This document shows, piece by piece, positions 17,701 to 24,784 of a DNA stretch of 64,000 nucleotides. The notes under the pieces were generated by a model, which made no database searches, was not told the origin of the DNA, and saw only the letters and a program-made list of their open reading frames with translations. Origin of the DNA: Arthrobacter sp. EpRS71 (GTDB lineage: Bacteria > Actinomycetota > Actinomycetes > Actinomycetales > Micrococcaceae). The translations under genes were made by a program, and so were the position numbers. Location: positions 194,041-258,040 of the forward strand of contig NZ_LNUV01000006.1 of assembly GCF_001512285.1 (NCBI RefSeq), in the 5' to 3' direction. The number at the start of each line of letters is the position of its first letter. Positions within the stretch are counted from its first letter, which is position 1.

Positions 17701-19743
17701 GGCACCCAGTGCGCGGCCCAGATCAACGGGCCTGCCAAGGGAGTCGCCCTTCCAGAACGGAAGCTTGCCGGGTTGGCCAAACGCGGGGGAGACCAGCACA
17801 CGATCGTGGGTGATGTCCTCGATTTTCCAACTGGTGGCACCGAGTGCGAAGACATCGCCTACGCGGGATTCGTAGACCATCTCTTCGTCGAGTTCGCCAA
17901 CGCGGCGTCCACCCTTGGCCGCACGCGCCGAAGCGGTGGGTTCACTCCCGTCTGCGGTGGCGGGGGAGGCAGAGCCTTCAACTTCCGTACCGATGATGTA
18001 CACGCCGAACAGTCCACGGTCCGGGATGGTGCCACCGGATGTGACGGCTAGGCGCTGGGCTCCGGGCCTGCCTTCAATGGTCCCGGCGTGCCGGTCCCAG
18101 ATGATGCGGGGCCTGAGCTCGGCGAATTCGTCTGAGGGGTACCGGCCCGCCAGGAGATCCAGCGTGGCCTCGAATGCCGAGCGGGGCAAGCTCGCAAAGG
18201 GCGCGGACCGGCGGACAGTGCTGAACCAGTCCTCAACATCGATGCTGCCCAAGGCGGCAGCGGCCACTGTTTGCTGGGCCAGGATGTCCAAGGGGTTGGC
18301 CGGAATGCTCAGCCGCTCAATCTGCCCGCTGAGCATGCGTTCCACAGTCACGCTGGTGTGGAGGAGATCGGCCCGGTGCTTGGGGAAGAGGACGCCTTCG
18401 GAGATCTCACCAACCTGGTGTCCGGCACGCCCGACGCGTTGCAGACCGCTGGCTACCGATGGGGGAGATTCAACTTGGACCACCAAGTCCACAGCACCCA
18501 TGTCGATGCCGAGTTCCAGCGACGATGTTGCCACCACGCAGCGGAGCCTGCCGGACTTGAGGTCGTCCTCGATCATGGCGCGCTGGTCTTTGGACACCGA
18601 GCCGTGATGCGCCCGGGCCAGCACAGGATCGGCGCCAGTAGTGCTTCCGGCCTGAGCCATCATGTGTGCCGGGGTTGCCGTCGAGGCCGGGATTCCCGGG
18701 TTGGATTCGGGAGCAGCCCACTCGCTGCCGCCCACCGCCATCAACTGGCGCTCGGCGTAGATCTCATTGAGCCTGGCTGTGAGTCGTTCTGACAAGCGAC
18801 GGGAGTTGGCGAACACGATGGTGGATTGCTTGGACAGGACCAAGTCCACAATCTGTTCCTCAACATGCGGCCAGATGGACGCCTGAGGCTGCAACCCCGA
18901 TGCCGGCCCGGAGTCGAACGCTCCGGCAGCGCCCTGCAGATCGGACATGTCCTCCACAGGTACGGTGACCGTGAGGTTCCAGTTCTTCTTGGACGGCGGG
19001 GCGACGATCTCCACGGGGGCTTGGCCGGCCAGGAACTGCGCCACCAACTCACGGGGCTGAACGGTTGCCGAGAGCCCGATGCGCTGCGCAGGCTTCGGAA
19101 GCAGTGCGTCCAGGCGCTCCAGGGAAACGGCCAGGTGTGCGCCACGTTTGGTGCCGGCTACAGCGTGCACTTCATCGATGATGATGGTGTCCACTTCGCT
19201 GAGCGTTTCCCGGGCACGGGAGGTCAGCATGAGGAACAGGGACTCCGGCGTGGTGATGAGGATATCCGGCGGGTTGGTCAACAGCGTGCGGCGATCTGCC
19301 GCCGTCGTATCTCCCGAACGGACGCCGACCGTCACCAGTGGTGCGGCAAGGCCTAAACGTTTCGCTGTTTGGGTGATGCCGATCAGGGGTGCTCGGAGGT
19401 TCCGTTCCACATCCACACCCAGCGCCTTGAGCGGCGAGATGTAGAGGACGCGGGTCTTGGTTTTAGGCCGCTTTGCCCTGCCCTTGCCATTGGCTGGGAC
19501 AGTCTCAAGACCTGGCAGGGTGTCAGTGGGCTTGGAATGAAGGCGATCGAGCGCCCACAGGAAAGCCGCCAAGGTTTTTCCGGAACCTGTAGGCGCCACT
19601 ACCAGGGCATGGGAGCCCGAGGAGATCGCGTTCCATGCACCATCCTGCGCGGGTGTGGGCTCGGAAAAAGCGCCGAGGAACCATTCCCTGGTTGCCTGGC
19701 TGAAACGGCTGATAGCGCCATCCGACGCCTTCGGCTCCTGCAT
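14761..19743 (-). CDS. lhr: Lhr-family ATP-dependent DNA/RNA helicase
   Basis: This very large (about 1660 residues) superfamily 2 helicase carries Walker A APTGSGKT near residue 48, DEVH (IIDEVHA), SAT motif III and motif VI QRVGRAGH, followed by the Lhr winged-helix and beta-barrel region and a long C-terminal domain, as in actinobacterial Lhr. Lhr translocates 3' to 5' and unwinds RNA:DNA hybrids in DNA repair. A GTG at 19761 in the same frame lies inside a 13-bp terminator stem of the upstream gene, so ATG 19743 is preferred; GGAGG lies very close to it. It overlaps nei by 8 bp. Confidence 0.93.
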   Translation of the reverse strand: MQEPKASDGAISRFSQATREWFLGAFSEPTPAQDGAWNAISSGSHALVVAPTGSGKTLAAFLWALDRLHSKPTDTLPGLETVPANGKGRAKRPKTKTRVLYISPLKALGVDVERNLRAPLIGITQTAKRLGLAAPLVTVGVRSGDTTAADRRTLLTNPPDILITTPESLFLMLTSRARETLSEVDTIIIDEVHAVAGTKRGAHLAVSLERLDALLPKPAQRIGLSATVQPRELVAQFLAGQAPVEIVAPPSKKNWNLTVTVPVEDMSDLQGAAGAFDSGPASGLQPQASIWPHVEEQIVDLVLSKQSTIVFANSRRLSERLTARLNEIYAERQLMAVGGSEWAAPESNPGIPASTATPAHMMAQAGSTTGADPVLARAHHGSVSKDQRAMIEDDLKSGRLRCVVATSSLELGIDMGAVDLVVQVESPPSVASGLQRVGRAGHQVGEISEGVLFPKHRADLLHTSVTVERMLSGQIERLSIPANPLDILAQQTVAAAALGSIDVEDWFSTVRRSAPFASLPRSAFEATLDLLAGRYPSDEFAELRPRIIWDRHAGTIEGRPGAQRLAVTSGGTIPDRGLFGVYIIGTEVEGSASPATADGSEPTASARAAKGGRRVGELDEEMVYESRVGDVFALGATSWKIEDITHDRVLVSPAFGQPGKLPFWKGDSLGRPVDLGRALGAFIRELSAADEAPAMERCQASGLDAFAASNLIQYLREQKEATEIVPSDRTLVVERFHDELGDWRVVLHSPFGMPVHAPWALAVGQRLQQRYGLDGSAMAADDGIVLRVPMMEDEPPGAELFLFDPEELEHIVTAEVGGSALFASRFRECAARALLLPRQNPAKRQPLWQQRQRSAQLLDVAKKYPSFPIVLEAVRECLQDVYDLPALKDIAASVERRELRIVETTTQQPSPFAKSLLFGYVAQFLYEGDSPLAERRAAALALDSTLLNELLGRVELRELLDAAVIDKTEMELQRLAPDRRVRGMEGVADLLRLLGPLDVEEVAERLEGAKAPESSLQPESKPPSIDRAGPDDAELAEDASVVTPHGTVADAGAHLTALQKANRALKVTIGGVERFAAIEDSARLRDAIGVPLPMGVPLAFIEPVHDPLGDLVSRYARTHGPFTASEAAARLGLGVAVVNTALKRLADDGRVVEGEFRPHAVAEQPAERADSELMTVDAPPSSEWCDAEVLRKLRRRSLAALRAEVEPVDTAAYGRFLPAWQNVTAPGKSRSQALRGLDGIITAVDQLSGVPIPASAWEPLVLASRVADYKPAMLDELMAAGELLWSGAGSLPGNDGWISLHVADSAELTLNPDPEFEPGDAQQRLLEHFSAGGGYFFRQLTEVAGGMDAVLSDDAVVSALWDLVWAGRVTGDTFAPVRAMIAGGKTAHRQVAKAPRARAPRMSRLGRSHGSGLLGSPGLTGGRYGTASGGIAAAPPSAVGRWSALPAPELDPTIHARGTAELLLDRYGVVTRGSVMAENIIGGFGLMYKVLARLEEAGRCRRGYFIEHLGAAQFAVPATVDRLRSFTEDARISKAEPSALALAATDPANPYGAALPWPALSVDAGSGHRPGRKAGALVVMVDGALVLYVERGGKTLLTFSQDEAVLTVAAQALVDVVRRGAVDKLVMEKVNGHDLLETPIAVALAAAGAYSTPKGLRIRA

Positions 19744-19755
19744 TCCTCCATCATG

Positions 19756-19792
19756 CCTCACGGCTCCGACAGAATAAGCCGGAGCCGTGAGG
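19756..19792 (-). terminator. Hairpin between the DUF4232 gene and lhr
   Basis: CCTCACGGCTCCG (19756-19768) pairs perfectly with 19780-19792 around an 11-nt loop. It lies directly after the stop of the DUF4232 lipoprotein gene on the minus strand and before lhr. There is no long T-run. It overlaps the alternative GTG start of lhr. Confidence 0.6.
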
Positions 19793-19798
19793 AGACGG

Positions 19799-20446
19799 TC
19801 AGACTGCCTGGAAAGCGGTGATGGTCAGGAGCTTGATGCCGGCGTTGCTGCACGCATCGTGGGGCTCCGGGATGAACAGTGAGGCCGTGTCGTTCGGCGG
19901 GTAGATGCGGAAACCGGCGGCGGCCACCTTGGTGCAGTCGCCGTAGTTGCCGGCCTGCGTGTAACGGATTTCGGCCCACGCCGACTTTCCCGGGGCCAGT
20001 TCTATTTTGGTGACCGGGGTTGTGGTTTCCCGGGTTGCCGGTTCGCCGATCGGTTCACCGTTGGCGTCGGCAGTCAGTGAGACTCCTGCGAAGCCCTCCA
20101 AGATGCAGGGGGCGCTGCCGGAGTTGGTCAGGATCAATTTCTCATAGATGCTGCCGGCCGCGCCGCCGCCGGTGGCGTCCGTTGCGGCGGTGAGCGATGC
20201 CGCCTTGCACAGCGCGGGTGCTGCGGGTGCAGCGGAGGTTGCTGTCGCGGAGGGGGATGGCGTCGTCGTCGCCGTTGCGGACGGCGTCGCTGATGCCGAG
20301 GGGGATGAGGCCGAAGGCGTCGAAGAGGTTGGCGGGGCACTGCTGCTTCCCGACGGGCTGGGGCTTGGCCCGCAGGCAGCAAGAAGTAGCAGCGCAGCGG
20401 CTGCCGTCGTCGTCACAAGTCCGGGTTTGATGCGCTGAGTCCACAT
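19799..20446 (-). CDS. DUF4232 lipoprotein
   Basis: The 215-residue protein has a lipoprotein signal (TAAAALLLLAACGPS, lipobox LAAC near residue 25), a Ser/Pro/Thr/Ala-rich linker of about 50 residues, and a C-terminal DUF4232 domain with four cysteines (ALCKA, APCIL, GDCTK, DACSN) that can form two disulfides. Such proteins sit on the outer face of the membrane; function is unknown. The ATG at 20446 begins directly before the signal peptide; the frame is open further upstream without signal-like features. Confidence 0.85.
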   Translation of the reverse strand: MWTQRIKPGLVTTTAAAALLLLAACGPSPSPSGSSSAPPTSSTPSASSPSASATPSATATTTPSPSATATSAAPAAPALCKAASLTAATDATGGGAAGSIYEKLILTNSGSAPCILEGFAGVSLTADANGEPIGEPATRETTTPVTKIELAPGKSAWAEIRYTQAGNYGDCTKVAAAGFRIYPPNDTASLFIPEPHDACSNAGIKLLTITAFQAV

Positions 20447-20508
20447 GGGCACCAGCCTTGCCCCGGCCCTGATCCGAGTCAATTCAGCCACGGTCAGGAG
20501 CGCGGATT

Positions 20509-20537
20509 GGCGCCCGGATTGTGATCTTCCGGGCGCC
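20509..20537 (-). terminator. Hairpin after ycnI
   Basis: GGCGCCCGGA (20509-20518) pairs perfectly with TCCGGGCGCC (20528-20537) around a 9-nt loop, 14 bp downstream of the ycnI stop on the minus strand. No T-run follows. Confidence 0.55.
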
Positions 20538-20550
20538 AACCCGCTGTCAA

Positions 20551-21285
20551 CTACTTGGTGTCGGCTTTGGCCACGGCCGGCTTGGCGGAGCGGCTGCGGT
20601 AGAACGCAGCGCCGCCCAGACCCAAGCCAGCGATGCCTGCGATCAGGCCGGCCCAGCTTCGCGCCTGCGAGCCGTCGTCAGTTACAGCGGCGGCCTGCTC
20701 GGTGGAGACGGCTTCTGCAGCGTGATGGTCGCCTGCGGCATCGGCTGCCGTGATGGTGACCGACGGTGCCGGAGCCTTGAGATCGTGCGGGTCCTGGCCC
20801 TCCTTGGCAATCTCGGACCAGTCTGTCTGGCCCGTCTCGCAGGTCTGCAGCGTGGGGAAGTAAATGGTCTTGCCCGCTGCATCCGGCAGCTTGACCGACA
20901 AAACAAGGGCGTCGCGCAGGTGCGGATCCAACGGCGCCTTGGCCGTGTAAACGATCTGGCTTGTCCGCTTGGTGATGGTGGTGCCGTCATCAAGTTTCTT
21001 GGGCTCAGCGAGCGTCTCCGTTACCTTTTCCACGGTCCAGTTGGGGTTGACGGTCGGCTGGGCGTCGTTCAGTTCCTCGGGGAGTGAAATGGCCACTTTG
21101 GTGGTGCCGTACGTGTCGCAACCGTGGGGGATTCCAAAGGTCACCAGCGCGTACGAGTTAGCTGCGGTCTTGTTGGGGTCGGCGCCGACGTGGGCGGATG
21201 CTCCGGCCAAGCCGGCCATCATCAGGGCAGCGGTTCCACCGGCGACGGCGGTAGCGGACAGGGTGCGGCGAATCGAGGATTTCAT
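20551..21285 (-). CDS. ycnI: YcnI family (DUF1775) copper-binding exported protein
   Basis: The 244-residue protein has a signal peptide ending at GASA, so that mature residue 1 is histidine (HVGADP). This is the monohistidine brace position that binds Cu(II) in characterised YcnI. The DUF1775 domain follows (residues about 33-165), then a linker with HH and one C-terminal TM helix (about 205-230). The protein would sit on the outer membrane face and take part in copper handling. A GAAAGG element precedes ATG 21285. The His-rich membrane protein gene lies directly upstream. Confidence 0.88.
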   Translation of the reverse strand: MKSSIRRTLSATAVAGGTAALMMAGLAGASAHVGADPNKTAANSYALVTFGIPHGCDTYGTTKVAISLPEELNDAQPTVNPNWTVEKVTETLAEPKKLDDGTTITKRTSQIVYTAKAPLDPHLRDALVLSVKLPDAAGKTIYFPTLQTCETGQTDWSEIAKEGQDPHDLKAPAPSVTITAADAAGDHHAAEAVSTEQAAAVTDDGSQARSWAGLIAGIAGLGLGGAAFYRSRSAKPAVAKADTK

Positions 21286-21407
21286 GGGAAGTGCCTTTCG
21301 GGGGCGCCAGATGAAGCGGCGCGGGGTACGGGTTTGAGGCCCGTCACCATGCAAAGGCTGTGCTGTTGCAGCGCGTGATTGTTGTGCGCAGAAGGTGCCG
21401 GGCGGAA

Positions 21408-22028
21408 CTAAGGAAGTACGACGACGGCGGGCGGGCCGCGGCGGCTGTCTTGCCTAAGGTTCCGCCAAGGGCGGGGGATGAAGACGTCGGGTGCACCGAC
21501 AGCGACAGGCGAGGCTCCGGCGTCGGGCCTGAACACCAAGGTGGGCAGGGAGAGCAGCGGCCGCAGCCAGGCGGCGAGTTGCCACAAGGCATCTTCACCC
21601 TTGGCCAGGACCACGGCAGACGCAACGGTGGCGACGACGTGGCTCACGAACATGATGGTGCCGAATGCTGTGCCGAGCTCATGGGTATGTGTAGCCGCGA
21701 TGTCCAGCCCGGCGCTCAAAGGTTCAGCGCCGAGGTGGTGCGTTGTTTCCTGCACGTTTGCCGATATTGGGCCCAAGGCGGTGAAAGCCTCGTGAAGCGC
21801 CAACTGTCCTGCGCCCAAGATTCCGGCCATGGTGACAAGATTCAGCTTGAACCGGGTGGCCAGCGTGGCAGCCAGGGCCGTCAGCGCAACGAGCGCCAGG
21901 AGGACCGGTGTTGTGGGAAGTTCTCCGCCACCCACAATGTGAGCTCCTGCGGCGAGCAGAACCACAATCAGCGAGATGACGCCTGAACGCAACGCATGAA
22001 AGGGTGCCCGGGGCTGTGTTGTGCGCAC
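21408..22028 (-). CDS. His-rich integral membrane protein next to ycnI
   Basis: The 206-residue protein has four probable TM helices (about residues 16-36, 39-60, 62-85, 110-140). Histidine clusters (ETTHHLG, AATHTHELG, SHVV) are near the membrane face. I do not recognise a named family. GTG 22028 is preceded by GGGAGG at ideal spacing. It is upstream of ycnI in the same direction with a 122-bp gap, so a role in copper uptake or tolerance is plausible from the histidines and context but unproven. The last 25 residues are basic. Confidence 0.65.
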   Translation of the reverse strand: MRTTQPRAPFHALRSGVISLIVVLLAAGAHIVGGGELPTTPVLLALVALTALAATLATRFKLNLVTMAGILGAGQLALHEAFTALGPISANVQETTHHLGAEPLSAGLDIAATHTHELGTAFGTIMFVSHVVATVASAVVLAKGEDALWQLAAWLRPLLSLPTLVFRPDAGASPVAVGAPDVFIPRPWRNLRQDSRRGPPAVVVLP

Positions 22029-22136
22029 GGGTCCTCCCTCATCTCTGTGGCCGCTGCCTGACTGTCAGCGTCTTGATTCTATCGGGAGTTCGGCGCTGGG
22101 CGGGTCTCGGATTGGTGTCTATGTGGATAGTTCGGC

Positions 22137-22694
22137 TTAACCCCTTGATGGCCGGAGGAATGTTGGCTTCGGCGGCTCCGGGATGTTTGTTCTGGATCCG
22201 GACCGTCGACGGCGTAGCTCAAGTTTTAGACTCTCCTCACCGCGAGCCATGGCCCAGTGATGATTGGCAGAGAACGCCGGTTTCAGGAGCCAACTCAGGC
22301 GGCGAAGCAGGGGCTTGGATGCACTGACCCGCCAGTCGTAAGTGATCACCACTTCGGGGCCGTCAGTCTCGAAGGTCCAGCGGCCGGTGCCGTTGAGATC
22401 CCCTTTGGCGGTGAGCGCGAAGCCGTCCAAGGTGACGGGTTCGGTGACTGTGAGCCGCCACTTGAGCGTGTAGGGGAGCCAACCTTTGGTGTGCAGGTCG
22501 AAGCAGGCACCAACTCCATCAGGTCCGCCGTGGGCTACGGGCGTGACCATGAGGTAGACGGAGGGCCACCACTGTTTGAGAGCCGCGGCGTCGCCGAGGA
22601 TCTCGACCACTTCCTCGCGGGTTCCGGCGACGCGCCACACCGTGACGAACGCGTAGTCGGTGCTTTTGCCTGTCTTGTTTGTGGTCCCGGCCAT
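22137..22694 (-). CDS. SRPBCC (polyketide cyclase-like) protein
   Basis: The 185-residue protein is a START-like lipid/ligand-binding fold (YAFVTVWRVAGTREEVVEILGDAAALKQWWPSV opening, with RWTFETDGPEVVITYDWRV strands). The C-terminal 20 residues are basic and Pro-rich. ATG 22694 has GGAGG 5 bp upstream; a longer frame lacks this. It follows the kinase gene by 36 bp and is probably the last gene of the secretion operon, though a passenger role is possible. Confidence 0.78.
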   Translation of the reverse strand: MAGTTNKTGKSTDYAFVTVWRVAGTREEVVEILGDAAALKQWWPSVYLMVTPVAHGGPDGVGACFDLHTKGWLPYTLKWRLTVTEPVTLDGFALTAKGDLNGTGRWTFETDGPEVVITYDWRVSASKPLLRRLSWLLKPAFSANHHWAMARGEESLKLELRRRRSGSRTNIPEPPKPTFLRPSRG

Positions 22695-22730
22695 TGTTGC
22701 CTCCGGCTCCAATGCTACCGAAGGAGGGCT

Positions 22731-24713
22731 TTACTCGCCCGCGTTCTCCCGCGATGTAATGCCGAAAGGCGTGGACTGGAGCTCAGTGAAGTTTCCGACG
22801 CTTGCCCGCACTGTGCACTGTGGCGTGATCTGCAAGGCCGTCACTGTGAGCCCTGAGCTGTCCACTGCCAAAGCACCACCGCAGCCGTCGGAGAATCGCA
22901 CGCCCTTTTCGCCACCGGTGACAGCGGAGAGCATTTGCGATGGTTTGCCCGAAGCGGGGCTGACGTAGAGCGGATTGAGTTCATCGGCCCCGCCGGCCCA
23001 CACGGGAACCAGAGTGATTTTCAAGGGGCTGGGCGTTACCACCCGGGCAGGCGTCCGCACTTCCACCCCCTTCAGTCGTTGGACGGGGTAAGCGGTGCCT
23101 TTGACGGCCGGATCCTGGGTGGCTGCCGTGGTTGCCTGGGACGCGGCGCGCAGCCACCCGTCCAATGCCTTCTGGTCTGCGGGTGCCACCGGCACCTTGG
23201 CGGTCAGCTGCACTGACCCGCCGGCGGGGAGCTCCACGCCGGACAGTTTCCAGCCGCAGGCCACATCCACGCCGGTGACGGAGGCCTGGTTACGGCTCAC
23301 GGTGCCGCCATCCCACGTCACAGCGGGGCATGATTCTCCATCAGCCAGCCCCGGAATGACCTCGAGGAACTCACCAGACAAGGGCGCCTTCTGCGCCGAG
23401 TAGGAGACCGTCAAGCGGACCTGGCCGGACGACGGCTCATACGTGGCACTCCGGGAAATGGTGAGCCCCGTGGGTAGGGCCGGGTCTTGCAACTGCGCCG
23501 ACACCTGCTGTCCGGGAAGCGTGGGGGCGGCCTGCTGGGTGGTGGGGGACAGGAGAACGAAGCCCACTACCATCGCCACGATCAGTAAGACCGCGCCACC
23601 GGCAAGGAGCAGCGCTTTGCGGGTCCGCCAAAACGGGGTGGCCTCCTTCTCCCTTGGCCGCTCCTCCGCCATCGGCCGGATTTCGCGGCGTGGCATGGGG
23701 CGGGCAATGGTGGCGCTGCCGGCTTGCCCGAGGTCCGGGACCACGGCCTCGACGTCGGCAGGTGGGGTCGCCGCAAAGGCCGCGAGTTCGTCATCGGTAA
23801 AGGCGCCGCGCACCACCGTGGCAGGACGTTCGACGTCGTCGAAATCTTCAGGGGCTTCCCCCCGGGCGATGGGACTGCTGCCCGCAAGACCGGGTGCCAG
23901 CCTCCGGAGCGTCGAAGCAGCCTCACGGGCAGTGGGGCGGGAAGCAGGATCCTTGGACAGCAACTGATCGAGGACGCCCCAGAGTGCGTCGTCCACGGGA
24001 ATCCGCGGCGGACGTGCGGAAACATGGCGGTATGCAACACTGAAGTCCGTGCCGGGACCCGCGAATGGAGTCCGTCCGGCAAGGAGCTCGTACAGCAGGA
24101 CGCCCGTGGAGTAAATGTCGCCGGGAGGCCCGGACCGGCCTTGGCTGATGAGCTCGGGAGGCATGTACTGCGGAGTGCCAATAAGTCCGGTGGTCTGGCG
24201 GATTTTCTCGCCCACGACGTCGGAAATTCCGAAGTCGGAGACCCTGACGTCCCCGACTTCACGCTCGGACCACGGACGGGCGAGGAGCACATTGTCCGGT
24301 TTGATATCCCGGTGGGTTACACCGCGCGAATGGGCGAAGGCGAGGGCATCGAAGATTTCAGCTGCAACGTTCACGGCATCTTCGGGTGCCAGCGGTCCGG
24401 CTTCCTGGACCATGTCACGCAACGAGCCGCCAGCAACGTAGTCCATGACGATGGCGAGCCGTTCACCCTCAACCACCATGTCCCGCACCGTAACGATGTG
24501 GGAGTCCTGCAGTCCCAACAGCACGGATCGCTCGCGGACAAACCTCTCCACCAGGGATGGATCATCGGCATGCTCCGGACGCAGCACTTTGGCCGCCAAC
24601 GTCCGGCCGTCCGTCGAAGTGACAGTCCAGACCTCGCCAACAGCTCCGGAACCCACCCGTTCGCCGAAGCGGTAAGAGGCCCCGAGCGCCTGCCCCGTCT
24701 GTGCCAATTGCAT
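22731..24713 (-). CDS. Membrane Ser/Thr protein kinase in the type VII-like locus
   Basis: The 660-residue protein has an N-terminal Hanks-type kinase (residues about 12-270): glycine loop GSGAVGEV, AAKVLRP lysine, HRDIKPDN catalytic loop, DFG, and GTPQYMPPE. A roughly 100-residue linker, one TM helix (LLLAGGAVLLIVAMVVGFVLL, about 370-390) and an extracellular domain of about 265 residues follow. The extracellular part has cysteines and no PASTA repeats; I do not recognise it. ATG 24713 follows GGAGAG; a longer frame begins at 24755. Downstream of the FHA-FtsK gene, it may phosphorylate a partner read by that FHA domain. Confidence 0.88.
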   Translation of the reverse strand: MQLAQTGQALGASYRFGERVGSGAVGEVWTVTSTDGRTLAAKVLRPEHADDPSLVERFVRERSVLLGLQDSHIVTVRDMVVEGERLAIVMDYVAGGSLRDMVQEAGPLAPEDAVNVAAEIFDALAFAHSRGVTHRDIKPDNVLLARPWSEREVGDVRVSDFGISDVVGEKIRQTTGLIGTPQYMPPELISQGRSGPPGDIYSTGVLLYELLAGRTPFAGPGTDFSVAYRHVSARPPRIPVDDALWGVLDQLLSKDPASRPTAREAASTLRRLAPGLAGSSPIARGEAPEDFDDVERPATVVRGAFTDDELAAFAATPPADVEAVVPDLGQAGSATIARPMPRREIRPMAEERPREKEATPFWRTRKALLLAGGAVLLIVAMVVGFVLLSPTTQQAAPTLPGQQVSAQLQDPALPTGLTISRSATYEPSSGQVRLTVSYSAQKAPLSGEFLEVIPGLADGESCPAVTWDGGTVSRNQASVTGVDVACGWKLSGVELPAGGSVQLTAKVPVAPADQKALDGWLRAASQATTAATQDPAVKGTAYPVQRLKGVEVRTPARVVTPSPLKITLVPVWAGGADELNPLYVSPASGKPSQMLSAVTGGEKGVRFSDGCGGALAVDSSGLTVTALQITPQCTVRASVGNFTELQSTPFGITSRENAGE

Positions 24714-24784
24714 GTCCGTACTCTCCAAAGCTATCGATCTGATTCCCAAGGCCATCCAGGGCAGGGCGCCTGCTGCCCGTCCGT

